In this document: positions 45,888-58,282 of the stretch, one piece after another
Position numbering within the stretch: the first letter of the stretch is position 1
Layout: every line of letters starts with the position of its first letter
Source: Chalara sp. BL73
Lineage: Eukaryota > Ascomycota > Leotiomycetes > Helotiales
Length of the DNA stretch: 64,000 nt
Assembly (NCBI GenBank): GCA_918026815.1
Contig: CAKJVC010000257.1
Span: 36,564 to 100,563, forward strand
Direction of reading: 5' to 3'
Notes under the pieces: generated by a model
What the model was told of the DNA's origin: nothing
The model's input: only the letters and a program-made list of their open reading frames with translations
Database searches by the model: none
Program-made: the position numbers and the translations under genes

Positions 45888-47563
45888 CACAACCGTATCA
45901 GCTCAAAAGATGTGACTAGGAAACAAATATTAAAAGGCAATGGTATAAAGTCTTTAAATGCAGATAAGAAGGAATGGAAATGCGAATCGCCGATAGGTTG
46001 TTGTATAATGTTTCAATCACAAGCTCTCCTTTCGCTGAACTTTTTTATTTATTAAGATTTTTGTTGGACCTTTTTCGGGTTAGCGCAGTGAGCTTAGACC
46101 AGCACACGGACCGCCCTTTAGAACTTCGATTCATGATTCAAGGCAAAAACAACAACACCAAAATCAACAACATTTAATTTTACACTTTGCACCACTTTTA
46201 CTTACTCCTTCACACTTTTACTGACCTCCGGCGCGGAGATTGTCGGCTAAAAGAAACCTTTTTTAACGCGTTTTAATGACTGTCACGAACCATGTAGCAT
46301 CAAGCACGTGATGGTACCGACTAAGCCTTGGCACCAACATCTTGATGATACGAACAGATCATTAGTACTAGCAGAGCCATAGCACGAACTAGGGGTTAGC
46401 ACTAGTACTGGAATAATACTGAGGCAAAGACGGTACTAGCCGAAGGATAGTACTAATTCCCGGTAGCTAGGACACTTAGTAATAAAGCACAATTTTGCGA
46501 GAATCTTTTAAACTTCTGGTAAAGAATCACCCTCCGAGCTCTTTTATTGGCTCAGGAGTTCGCAGGAGTTTTACGATGAACCCAGTTGTCGAGCTCGTAG
46601 TCTTCCATACTTACCTGGCTTCTCCGTATATGTTAGTGACACGCCTGAGTACCAGGAGTAAGCTACATCCATCAACATGGATCTCGTCTCTCTTAGAAGT
46701 AAATGCCCAGCCAGCAGCTAGCTTGCTTTTTGAGCTAACAAAGAATCGTTTGCTATCAGTAAGCAAATGTACCCACCGATTATAGTGTCGTTCTTCGTGT
46801 TTAGCCAAAAAAAACCCCCCCCCCAAGATAATTTTCACAAATAAGCAAGTCGACTCCTCGAAACGAAAACATTCGCTAGCGGCGCCATTTCCACTATCTT
46901 TTGACAGCGTCAAATTAGGATAGCTTTATTACTTTGAATTTCGCCAGCCTGCCTGCTTCGAAAACTATTTTCGCAAACAAGGTCCTTCAGAAGTGATTCT
47001 CTCGCTCCGAACCATTTCTGATATCGTCTAGAAGCCCAGCTAGTCGTCTTTAAGAAAGCATGGCGCTAATCATACCATTGTGCCGATGCTACCGACAATC
47101 TCGACAAAAGTGCTACTAACGGAGAGGCACAAGTCGTCGTTCACATGAATTTTGAAATCTCTATCCAAAGATGCTTTATATAGATCCTAAGAATATGGCA
47201 TTCCAGCGGGCTCTGGTTGCCCACTCCAATCTGGGACCCAAAAAAAGAAGTTTGAATTTCTCATTTCGAGCCATTTTAATGCTGGCAAAGTCTTGCAGGC
47301 AGCTCTGCTTTTTCGTGACTCACTTGCCAGCCTCGGCGGATACGCTTGCAATTGGGACACTATAGTTGGCCATGATTTTGTCCGGTCCTTCGTTGGACAC
47401 GAAACCTAGCATCCATCTATCTTTCACTTTGTTCTGTTTTGGAAATAAGAGTTTGAGAGAAAAAGATTTTACTTTTTTTTTGGTCTTTGCCAATCTAATA
47501 GGCGACAGGCTATATATAGACAAATCGTTTCTCTACTTTGTTTGACAGGTAATGTGCCACATC
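45888..47563. other. Gene-poor, repeat-like region
   Basis: Only interrupted frames. It includes an A8-C10 homopolymer junction at about 46807-46824 and many TAG/CTA-containing short words near 46360-46480. Some frames (for example 46611-46913 minus, 47171-47365 plus) read like worn transposon sequence, but no transposase motif could be identified with confidence. Confidence 0.4.
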
Positions 47564-47879
47564 CTAACAATCCGCGCTCTTAAATCGGACAAACTCATTA
47601 GAGATTTTACCGTTCACCCCACAATCCCCGAATGGAGTGCAGGTTCCTCCCGATATAGGGGACCCTTCGATAAAGCCGGAGCAGGGCTTCCCTTCGGTGG
47701 CTGCTGCGGGCCTAGCTCGACTGTCTAAGATGGATTCACTGGGGTTGGCAATTGGTCCTGTTGTTTTCATGTTAGTTTCTTGAAAAGGCTCATCTAGAAG
47801 GCTTGGTGTAGTTTTCCTTACCTGCTATGACGTTGCTTGCGAGGACGCCCAGGAAGATGGTGATGAGTGGGAAACGCAT
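47564..47879 (-). CDS. Small secreted cysteine-containing protein (effector candidate)
   Basis: Two exons, 47879-47822 and 47757-47564, with a 64-bp intron exactly after the signal peptide; 83 residues. MRFPLITIFLGVLASNVIA is a classic signal peptide with an Ala at the cleavage site. The mature part, about 64 residues, has four cysteines (GKPC, GGTC, FGDC and a C-terminal Cys), enough for two disulfides, and is rich in Gly, Ser and Pro. No family recognised. Small size, secretion signal, even Cys count and location in gene-poor repeat-rich DNA fit the usual description of fungal effector-like proteins; this is inference. It lies between MSS116 and a LINE remnant. Confidence 0.68.
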
Positions 47880-48569
47880 GGTGAATTTTCTGGTTGGAAT
47901 TCTTTTCTAAAAGGAGGCTCGATTTGGTATGAAAGGAATTTGATGGAAGTCGTGCCGGCACAACGTTATGAAATGAAATATATATTGGAATGAAGAGAAG
48001 ATGAAATTATGACACGAAGGAATAAAGTTCTGAACGACGGCATTAAAGGCGGTTTATATAACTTTCAACCTCATGATATGTTGTAGATGCAATAGAGTTT
48101 ACTCCTGTTTGGCATTCAAATACTTTCTTCACGCCTTCCCCCAAAAAATAGAATGGCAGGCAGAAGGCATATGAAACGACAGGTGTTTGAACCATCTGAA
48201 GTCTAAGGAGATGTCAGATTGTCTGAGAGATGAGAAGCCAAGTCCAGTTTAAGGGAGTAGAATAAGAATATTCAGATGCCGCCAACCTTGAAACTCTATT
48301 TATTCATACTCGGTTCCAGCTACCCACCGTGGGCAGCTATGCCGGAGGTCAAGCTTTGGCGCAGCTGCCGAAGCGCGGTTTACCGTATTTGGTCAACGCA
48401 TCTCACTTCATCACTATAGAGTGACCATCAACCTCCTCTACTGGACAGTCTGGCTCCTATTTACAACTATATACATAAGTGTAAAAACAGAGTGCTTTAT
48501 TTGATCTTTGAAGATATGTTAGGCTCCGTGGCTGCCGCTTCTTCTAGCTTGTTTGTGTCCCCATACCTT
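47880..48569. promoter_or_regulatory. Upstream region of the small secreted protein gene
   Basis: Purine-rich proximal flank followed by sequence with no gene-like frames; possible 3' untranslated part of the LINE remnant near its right side. Confidence 0.35.
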
Positions 48570-49440
48570 CAGGCTCCCCTCAATGTTCTGCTTCACCTGC
48601 TTGCACTGTACCGCTTCTCCGAAACTGCCTAAGGAGATGTGTCTGTACCATGAATCTGATTGCTTTCGTGACTAGCTTTGGCTCACTCAAGATTGCCCTT
48701 AAACTCATCCCGCCCCTGCTCCCAATTTCTTTCCGTCTCAGATTTCTGTCGACCTTCGCCACAGTCGCATCCGGGGTCGTCCACTTCTGGCACCTTCCTT
48801 TGCCACAGGAAATCTTTAAGCCCGATTTTTCTGTGCGCATCTGGATAGCAATGCGCTCTGCCACTTCTTCAGGCCACGATATATTCGCAGGATCTTGCGC
48901 GTGGTTCTTGGGTGTATCTGTACGTGGTTCGTCCTCTCGTCTCCTTTCCCTAGCTAGTTCTCTATTGGGCTGCTGCCTGCCTCATGACCTAGGTTTTTAG
49001 CGTTGTTTGTAAGTGGTATGTCTTTGGTTGTGCAACATTCGGGATTTGGTGGGCTCCCGAGTGTTGTCTGGCTGCCGTTTTGGCTGCCCTGTCTGGTGCT
49101 TCGTTTCCCCAGATGCCCGTATGGGCCGGAACCCATCTAATTTCGATTTGCATCCCTCCATTTTATAGCTTGTCTATCCGTTTTATCGCTTCAGCAACAA
49201 TGTACTGTACGCACCTGACCTGCCGGTTGGGGCCTGGAAGGTCCTGATAGCTACTTGATTATCCGTGAAAATGAGTACCTTATCTCTTGTTCCCTCTCTC
49301 CGCGTCCTCGTCTACAATCTGAAGGGCTAGGTTTATGCCTTGTAGTTCCGCGGCATACACCGTGGAGGTTTCACTGCTTTCCCATGTGTGCCGTCTTTGT
49401 ACATCTAGTCAAGGGTGACTAACTTTGGCTTCCGGGGTCT
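48570..49440 (-). mobile_element. Decayed Tad1-like LINE, 3' end with RNase H domain
   Basis: Read on the minus strand from 49440 downwards, fragments in shifting frames match the C-terminal part of fungal LINE ORF2. YAAELQGINLAL (RNase H acidic Glu) comes first, then IFTDNQVAIRTF-like and [21 protein letters not shown] (His/Asp motif), and finally LRAILSEPKLVTKAIRFMVQTHLLRQF. Several stops and frameshifts separate the blocks, so this copy is dead. Reverse transcriptase was not found upstream. The assignment to the Tad1 clade is from motif memory. Confidence 0.75.
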
Positions 49441-50799
49441 ACTCGCTAAGGCTCCGAGGTTCTACCGCTCGCTTCAGCTCGTGTGAAAGCTGCTAATGCT
49501 GGATCCGCGAAGGCGCGAGCGGAGAGAGTGACGGCACTTTGTTTTGCTACGCACCATGACCCCAACGTATAAGTAAAGCAGCCCACGTCCTTTTTTGCGC
49601 ACACAATTTTTTTTTTTTGATATCTTTTTTATTTCTTTTAAATTTTTTCTAGCACACTTTACTTGTGCCGTTTCCCTACTATTTCTGCAAAACACTAGCG
49701 GCAGCAGCCGCACTGCTTTCTCGCTAAGCGTGAACAACCAGCTCCTTTTCTGTCAGGGGCCAAAACAGGGGCCGGGCCCGACCCACATACATACTACATA
49801 CGGAGCCGACAATGTACCGAGAGCCTATCGAAGGCTATAAGGAAAAGCGTAGGACAAGGAGTTGTAGGGTAGAGAATAGCATGTGTTCTGTATGCGCTGT
49901 ATACTAGCATCGATGCAATAGATCATTCTATCATTCCACACGTACTAGACTAGTCACTCTACCTAGCTTTCTGGCACCTGACACTTTCTATATCGAGCCC
50001 AGTCAGCCCTTTTTTTTTCACATCCTTTCCCTCGAACATACTCGTTCGCAGACCTATTTCGACCGCGTTATAGATCGGGCTTCTGCGGAACTTAATCACA
50101 GCTAGTCCGGCTAAGCAGCACACAATTCTTTTCAAACGAACACGATCGAAAATTTTTTTTTTTTTTTTTTTTTTTTACTTCAAGTCACTTAACAGGTTTC
50201 CGCGCTTTCGAGACTTTTTTTTACTAGTACAAAGTAAACAGCACATAGCTGCTGTTGATTTGCTTACTTACTGGAGAATATTTGCATCGTTTGTAACAAC
50301 TCAAGGCGAACAGGGATCTCGATCCGTGGATCTCAGGGAGAAAGACTTAAAACTGTGAACGGCTGTTAATTGTTATAGCCAAAAAAAAAACAAGCTACAA
50401 ATAGAAGAAAAGGAGAAACGCGGTGCTTTATATACAGGAGACTGGTCCCCCCCCCAAAGAAAAGGTCCGAGCTCTATGCACCGTGATTCAAGCTGAAATG
50501 GAACGACTATCCAGGCACTGCATATCGTGATCCAGACCCAATTTTATCAAACATAGATTATCCTGAATAGCGACACTCAGGACGAAGTCACCCATGCTTT
50601 CTTTGTTATCTACAGCATATAGTTGTGAGTAAGGAGCATGGGAGAGTGGCTTATCCAATCGATAACATAAACAAAGTCTACAAGAAATCTATCCTCTGAT
50701 ATGTAAATGCACCAAAATGACAGGAACCAAAACTCCGTATCCTGGGTATCAAAAATCTAGAACGCCATCTAGATAGCAATGCGCCGTACTATAAGCCAT
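49441..50799. other. Repeat-like intergenic region with poly-T tracts
   Basis: Contains T12 at 49607-49618, T24 at 50153-50176, an A10 run at about 50381-50390 and a C9 run at about 50447-50455. T-tracts on this strand could be poly-A tails of minus-strand retroposons, but no body was recognised. No genes seen. Confidence 0.45.
50153..50176. repeat. Poly-T homopolymer, 24 bp
   Basis: Uninterrupted T run; possible poly-A tail of a minus-strand retroposon extending to higher coordinates, or simple slippage. Confidence 0.7.
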
Positions 50800-51872
50800 C
50801 TATTGCCGTTCCACCACCAGACCCGTTTTGCTCACGCCCATAATTACCATGCCCTGTCCAATGCCTTCATGAATCCCACCTGTAAGCCCTTCTGCAACAT
50901 AACTCGCCACCTTCATCAAGATATGACCCACCTTTCCGTCTCCCATACCACAAATAATGTTCACCAAGCCGATGCCTTTCTTCCCAACAATGTCCATAGA
51001 ATCGAGGCCCTGGCTAATAATTTTCTGGGAAAGCTTGTGCTCTCGTTCATATTGATATACCGCAGTAATCCATTTCGTGATGAAAGGAAGAAGGAACTGG
51101 AATATCAGAAACCCTTGCACGATTAGAAATGCCAGCCAGCGGTGTAAAATCGAGGGCTCGGGGGGCGGTGAAGAGAAATCTAGGGTAGAGGAGCTAGATG
51201 ATGGATGGAGAGGTCCAACAACGCTAACGGGCATGGCATTTCGCACTCTCGTCTGTTCTTCAGCCGTCATGTCTTGAGGCAGTCCGCGTAATAAATATGC
51301 AAGACCATCGACGTACATTTGTCTCGCATAGTTTGAGTCGACAGAGTCAGGATCTGGGGATGCTGTCGAAAACTCATCTACAGCACGTGAAAGGTGGCTA
51401 AGTCCTGAACAGGATCAGCGAAAGGACTTGGGCCAAAATTGAGTTTGGGTATACCTGTGCTTGCAAATTTCCAACTAATGCCACTTCGATCTTCAGCGCA
51501 ATGTCTGCGGTCATAATTGCTGTTCCTCCCTACTGTTGAAGCATGCTCATGTCGAAACTCCTCTCTAAAGTAAAGCGACTCCTCCAACTGGGCACTGCTC
51601 AACATAATTGTGTTATCCACTCCAGCAACGGGTGTACGAGCTCCAGAAGGGGGGGCAGATGCAGAATTTTTTGGTTGGCACTGGTAATCAACTCGTTGCA
51701 AGCTGCTCGAGCGTCGTGTGAGAGAAAAGCGAGCCAGTCCTGATTGTATAGCAGAAGGCACCACCAGCTCAGCCATTGTCAATAGAATTGATGGCGAATT
51801 CGGTCGAGGCGTTGAGTCTGCTGACAGTGGTCGAGGACGTGTTGGTTTGCGGTCCATGGTAGCTGTAACCAT
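50800..51872 (-). CDS. Conserved-looking fungal membrane protein, function unknown
   Basis: Two exons, 51872-51455 and 51404-50800; 1023 bp, 340 residues. N-terminal 90 residues are disordered and Pro/Ser/Arg-rich. The middle contains FREEFRHEHASTVGRNSN-like charged sequence and, after the junction, a helical segment ending MYVDGLAYLLRGLP and a DMTAEEQTRVR element. A single long hydrophobic span (WLAFLIVQGFLIFQFLLPFI) follows, then a C-terminal domain rich in Gly/Ile/Val. The organisation reads like a conserved single-pass protein found across filamentous ascomycetes, but I cannot name it. It sits in reverse orientation upstream of the CDC45 3' end. Confidence 0.72.
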
Positions 51873-52506
51873 GTCGAGGAGCGTGATAGAATAAAATATG
51901 TGGAGGTTCTCACCAAGCCGAAGTTAACTAGGACCCACGCCTAGAAATTCAAAACGCTCACAGAGCAATAAGAAATGGGTTTATTTAATGACTGCCATGA
52001 CCAGTCGTGGGTGAACGTGAACATAAATTGTTATATGCTTGTGACTCGTAGGAGACGCAGGCAGGGTGAAGGTGAAGGTAAATCACAGAATTTGTTGAGA
52101 TGACCCTGAGGCTTGGATCTCGTTATGTAAACGGGGGGAGAAAGCATGTGAAAATGGGCACTGGAATGCGAGATCCCACTTTTGATCGATCCACTTTTGT
52201 GGGTGGGGATCAGGGCGGCAACAGCAGAACAAAGAAGATGATGATGCATCTCGCTTCCGTTACTGTACGTTACTTTTTCTCGTCTGGTAAGCGAGAATAA
52301 CATGATACTCCCTGATAAGAAAGTGTTGCGGAGATTGGTAGTATGCATTATGCGTATGAACAGGAAGTACCCCTATCTACAGACCACATATCCATCCCAT
52401 GCCCTATCCAAACCGCACAAACGCCAAAAGCCGAGCAAGCACACCGACAGAGTAAAGTTCATCACAGCGTATACACATATCCCCAGCCAGTATCACCAAC
52501 AAGAGT
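51873..52506. other. Intergenic, upstream of the membrane protein gene
   Basis: 630 bp between the 5' end of the membrane-protein gene and the 3' end of CDC45. No gene seen. Confidence 0.45.
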
Positions 52507-55178
52507 TTAGCCAACCACCGTCTTTCCACTTAGACTCTCAAGGAACCCATTAAGATCCTCTTTTTTAACTTCTACAACACAGTGCTCAAAACTATCGGTT
52601 CGCATCCGGGCGTTCGTCTCTTCGACGACTTCCTGAAACGCGTTGCCGAATCGATTCATGCCGAAACCCTTCGCCTTGGCTGCTTCAATATCCTCATCAT
52701 CACTGTCGTCTTCGCTCTCCGAGGCTTCTGATTCGGTTTCTTCCTCCTCATCCCCCTCATCTTCACCGTTTTCTTCAACAGTTTTTCGTCGTGCTGCTCT
52801 CTTTTCCTCTCGAATCTTCTCTTTGGCTTTGCGCTTCGCTTCTTTTGCTTTCATCTTCGCTTCCCGCTTCTCTTTACGAGCCTTTACATCATGGTCTCCA
52901 AAGGCCATGCCGCCACCACCTGTACCTACTACTACGTATACTCCTCTGGATTCATTTAGACCAGCAACGACAAGCGGCGTCCCTCGACCACCATGGCCAA
53001 GCTTCCCTGTCTTCTCACGCTCTTGCTCTGCAACAGCTTCACCAAGCCAAAGGGCGAGCTTTGTTAAAGCTGACGGATGAGTAAACAGTGCTACATCAGG
53101 ACCATCTTTTACGATAGTAAATCGGAAGGCGCGAAGATGGCGAATCTGCCGTTTTTCAATTAGAGATGTGCCTTGGCGGAGAATCGCGCGATGAAGGTAT
53201 TGAGCTGTGGGCAGGGCAGACTTGAGTTCTTCGATCCTATGATAATTATTAGATTGGTTCTTGATAGCGGCAGTTGTCACAGGAAACATACTTTTCAAGA
53301 GCATCATAAGCATCCCAGAAGCGGCTAACCCATTCCTCACTCTCGAGGGTCCCATCTTCATCCGTCGTCTCTTTAGCTTCTTTTCGTTCCCATCCACTGG
53401 TTTCAAATGAATTCTTCCCAACTTCTAATATGGCTCCAACAACCACACCAACGTCCTGTGCACTCAAAGTCGCCCTCCATCCCCAACTCCGAACAAAACC
53501 CCAACCTTCTTTAGTGCCCCCTCGATCTTTACCATCCGTGTCTGCTGCCGGGACAAGATCATCAAGACCATACATTTCAGAGTACTTCAAGAATTTTGTT
53601 CTTAGGCCTCGCTTTAGTTCCATATCCATATGCGTATAACTTTGCTTACACTGCACCAAACTAACACCCATTTTGGCAAGCAATTTATGCAGTCGCTTTT
53701 TGCCATGCTCGGACCAGATATGTAGTCGCGCGGAAAGATAAGGAGAATGCAACATGCTATCATAAAGACTCCAATGTCGTATCAGAAGAAGCTTTGGTTC
53801 AGGCGATAACCGAATAGCTGTATCTGTAGGACTCCGCGCTGTCGTTGGAATAATTCCTTTGTCCTCTGGCGAGGCATTGCGATTTGAACCGCTACTCGAA
53901 TCGGTGAGCTCTGGAGGATTCAGACGACGCACTTCATCCCTTAATAATTGCCGTATCCTTGAGCCTCTTGTTCCAAGCCAGCCACTTTGAGATGATTTTT
54001 GTCCGCTGATTGATACACCAATAGATGATCGACCATACAATTCTGTAGAGGTAACTCCCACGATGGCCATCCATAACATATCGTTTTCTTCCCTACCAAG
54101 CTCTGATGCCAGAGAGTACATCATTGAGGAAATTGGTTCCGAGTAGGATGCACCGAGAGAGTAATATGCTTGAAGTACAGCTTCATTTTTGCGGCGTAAT
54201 TTTAATAGACGCCGTCTCAAAGTTCGCGCGGAGGGTTGTTTCGGTGGTTGTGCTGGAGTTGGAGAAGCTGAGCGTGACGCGCTGGATAATAGGGCTGAGG
54301 GGTCATTTAAAGACATCAAGCCTCTTCCCCCCGGACGCGTTGGCGATGTTATAGGGCTCGACTGATATATGTTAGTACAGGATGATCTGAGAAAGAATAA
54401 AGGAGCGTACGGAGTTACTCCTTCGTCGTTGTCTCGGCCTTTCATCATCGTCGTCGCTACTTCCATCATCGTCTCCTCGATCTGACCATGATTTTCGCTT
54501 CTGGCCTGGTTGAGAGTCGTTTGGAGGAGAGTCCTCAACGTCATCCTCACTTTCACTATCACTCGCATCACTATCGTCGTCTACTTCGGGCATATCTAAC
54601 AGCGCCAAATATGCATCTCGCTCTGCATTAAGCTCCTCTTCGATATCTCCATCATCGAACACAATTATTCCGCCTTTTCCGTGCTTGTATCCCCTTTCAA
54701 TTTTTCCTCCCTTGACTCCAGTTTGTTTTTGGACCGCCAGTTCTTCGCCTTCTGCTTGTGGTAATGATGGTGTTCCTCCAAATACATTCCCAAGATTCCA
54801 TGGCCGGCGTGCGTCCATGATCCAGACCTCAACGCCGCTATAACTCGTCCGTTCTCCATCAACCTCAATACCTAAGAGGCCTCCGAGATCTACCAATCCG
54901 CCAACACCAAGACATATCACCACCCCTCCGCTACCGCCTTCACTCTCCATCATGGGCCGTACCACTTCCCGCCCGGCCTTTTCTAAGTCCCCATATCCAG
55001 AAATTGGATGTATCTTATGTGGTATAAAGTCACCCTTGAGTAGTCTGGTCAGAATCCGACAAGCACAGAGAGCATCCGGCTCTAGAGAGACGAGAATTAG
55101 CACTGGTGGGGAAGTTGCATGATATGTCCGTTGAAGATTGATGTAGAGGGTCGAGATCAAAGATCGCTCGAGATACAT
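52507..55178 (-). CDS. CDC45: DNA replication initiation factor Cdc45
   Basis: Component of the CMG replicative helicase with MCM2-7 and GINS. Three exons, 55178-54411, 54361-53292, 53236-52507; 2568 bp, 855 residues. The start MYLERSLISTLYINLQ is close to the canonical Cdc45 N-terminus, followed by a DHH-like region (LVSLEPDALCACRILTRLLK). A long acidic insertion lies at about 190-245 (DDDSDASDSESEDD). Then come LRRRLLKLRRKNEAVLQAYY and LGREENDMLWMAIVGVTS, and later LALWLGEAVAEQ. A second basic/acidic low-complexity insertion (Lys/Arg/Glu then Glu/Asp) precedes the C-terminal FEHCVVEVKKEDLNGFLESL block. Low-complexity acidic segments are common in fungal Cdc45. Confidence 0.94.
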
Positions 55179-58100
55179 AGTTACTGAGTAATTGAATAGT
55201 TGGACGGCATGCCAAAGCGAATCGAGATTATAATCAGCTGCTTTGCTCTTTTAATACTGATATCGTACTGGAATTGTGGCTTTTGACGCGTCAGTAGGCT
55301 TTAAACTTTTCGAGTGTTGCAGACGTGTGTTGTGAGCTTTTTTGGACTTGGTAAAAATATTGAATTAATCCTTTGCATCGATTGTGCAAGATCAAAGCCT
55401 GGAAACCAAAGTTTGTTGTTGGGAATTGCGGTTCTGCCAGCTGGCGGAGAGAATGTATTAATACAGAACGCGCTGCCAAAAAGCGCGTCGTGAGGGATCC
55501 ACTTTTAGCGGCCCATGCCGCACGCCTGCCAAGGTTTAGAAAGATTTGTCTTCTCAACATCACCTGCTGTTGTATAGATACCTTATGGTGCTTTCCTGAG
55601 TATATATGCTCATCATTTGTCGTATGCAAATCTGCTGCTTCGACTGTGGTATTAATATTTTCGGATCACTCTTTCTTCCGGACCATAAGGTTCAACCAGA
55701 CTCTCCATCTTTATCCATATCAACATTTTGAGTGGCGGGCTTGGGGTTCTGATTTTAGAAAGCGCCGCGAGTTTATTATAATCGAACACATTTACTATGG
55801 TACGTAGTTCTTATATCCTGAGCAACTGCCGTTGTTACTAACTAATTATCTAAGACCGTACTCAGCATCGATTACGACTGAACCTCAGAATCTTGGCCAA
55901 TCCTTTGATAACTATTACTCCGAGTCTCTCGTGATAGCCTACAGATGGATCAAGGCATGTGACCTGTTCCATCAAAATTGACAATATACATTGGCGCTCA
56001 TTGTAAAGAATTACACCTCGAGGAAACGCCCCCAAATCCTGGGTCTTGTTCCACTCTCAGCTACTGTTAGAGCCAGCCGGAGGTCCTTATATAGACGATT
56101 GATAATTGTGATAGCCTTGCCAAAAGCATACCTTTTGAAACGCTTTACCGGACTCTCTAGGGAGCATTTATGTGACTTACAAATTTCGCCTCCCCTACCT
56201 GGGATTCTCCATACCATTTAGGATAACCTGGAGATTAGCCTCTAGCGTCTGGTAAGATGACCGACGTATACAATAGAATATGCTTAAATATGCAGCATCT
56301 GGTGCTGTCGGTGGCTCTTACGACCTATTTCTTAATAGACCATGGCTCCAGGTGAGAATGACTCGATCATAGCAAGTATGGGGTTGCAGGTAAGAAGAAC
56401 TTCAGATTCGCATATCTCTATCTATATGAGCACATAGTCACCAAATAGCCCTGAATTTTCAGAGAGTAAGTATTTACCTCTCGTTGAACTTATTTTTCCT
56501 CATATCATGTTTAGTTCCTAACCTTAATATTTAATGCTCATTATCCACAAATCAACTTTCCCTTTAGGTTGTGGAATATCTGCGGTATCTTGTTTTCACA
56601 AATCCGATAACCAGGGATATCCGAAGTGGGATCATTTCTGCATTTCGTCACTCTCAAATTAAACAAAAGAACTTGCTAGCCAGGTCGTTCACTTTTCATA
56701 GCAAGACATCAAAACACTATTTTGCACAAGTTACCACTAACTGAAACCATTCTAAGTTTGCAGTTTCATCCACAGAGTCAGTCTAATTAGTATGTCATCG
56801 TCGCATCGTTAATACACCTGTCCTAGTGGGCATTCCAAGAATGTCTCGTAAAGCCAGGGTTACTTCATTTCAGCGAATTGGAGCTCTCCCAGGAGTGTCG
56901 CACTAAATCGTCCTCAGAAACCATTCCTCGATGTTTTTCTATCACTCTCCACGAAAGTAGTCTAAAGGACGAAGCTGCCAAGTTAGCAGAGCGTGATTGT
57001 CTTGTCATCGAATTACACTCAACCAAAGGCCGCGACAAGTTAGTTACGGTATCTGGTGTTACGAAACTCTACTCCCAGGAAGATTACGTTCTGTATCTTT
57101 CTGGATTGTGGCAAAAATATCCTGAGGATGAAACTTGCTGGAGGCTCCAGTCTAGCTTGCGATCTCAACTAGTGGCAATCCCATATCGTGCCCTTTTGCA
57201 ATCTTTGCGCATAAATGAACGGGCAAAATTATCCCCTTGTGAAATCGGAAAGCGAGCAAGTATAAAAAGGAGGTCTTTCAGGTCTCAGTAGAGGCTACTA
57301 TTAACGGATAATTAGGTGAGGGTTCAGCTGGCATGTTGAGAGTTAGCTACGATCTCCTCTCGACACCAACTCTACGAACCTTTTAAGGTCCTTTATGTCA
57401 TGTTGAACAGGATGATGAAGAGACTCCCTTCTGATCGACACAAGCGGATCGAGCGCATTTTCTAGTGCCTTTCCACATCATCTGCAAGCCGTGTAGTGTC
57501 AACCGATCCGTACTATTGCCAATGGAGAAGGGGCTAGCCAATACATGTGAGCTGGCTTTTTCAGTATCAACGGGATGGGTCGAAACCTGGATCTTGCAAG
57601 GCAAAATGCAGAGGTTCGAGACCGAAGGCAATATACATACACGCGAGTATTTGAGAACGTTATCGAGAATACGGAAAAGACTTGATACATAGTCAATATG
57701 ATTTAAAGTGCTGCTTGACTTCGCTGACATGCGGCAACAACGCTAGCAGTCTCGACTTATTTTGCTTCTCGTCTTTTCTTCTTTCTTTTCCAGCATCATT
57801 TAACTGTGCTCAACTGCTTGGATGATTCAACTTTCCGCCTCTATATGAAGAATGCTCATTTCAGGACTTGAGCAGATAAGATGGTGGGAGGTTGGTGGGC
57901 AGACGGGGGCACTAAGTCAATAGTTTGTTTGACTCTGATTGGTTAAGGTAAGGAGTTTAAGCGAGAATTGCGAATATTTCGTGTAGATGAGCACATCGGT
58001 CCAAAAGATCGCCTTCAACACAAACAAAGATGGGATATAGAATGGGTGAATATTAAAGTCCGGAAATCCGGTTTCTGTAATGAGTTAAATTACTGTAAGT

Positions 58101-58282
58101 TGTATCGAATCTGTATTTCTAGATTCAGCTCTTTCATTCTAGTTCGTCTTGGTGTTCCACGTGACCTCTTAGCTGCTGTTCTAGTATATCTATTCACAAT
58201 TGCATACTCCTTCGGTCTGCGAGGCCGGTATTGCATGTGGTTTTCATGTTTAGAAGTTATTTACTTGTTTCCTAACTTAGCT
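55179..58282. other. Gene-poor 3.1 kb stretch
   Basis: No full gene. Two plus-strand open frames, 56878-57291 (no ATG; IVELHSTKGRDKLVTVSG-like text) and 57465-57692, have fairly protein-like composition and might be exons of a decayed or unrecognised gene, but I cannot link them. The sequence just before 58283 is the flavin monooxygenase promoter. Confidence 0.45.

Noticed and set aside
46495..46913. Frames on both strands resembling a transposase fragment
   Set aside because: No DDE or zinc-finger motif could be identified; left as unresolved repeat-like sequence.
50281..50350. Possible tRNA-like B-box (GGATCTCGATCC)
   Set aside because: No A-box or cloverleaf arms at proper spacing.
53430..54354. 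Plus-strand frames opposite CDC45
   Set aside because: Shadows of the CDC45 coding strand.
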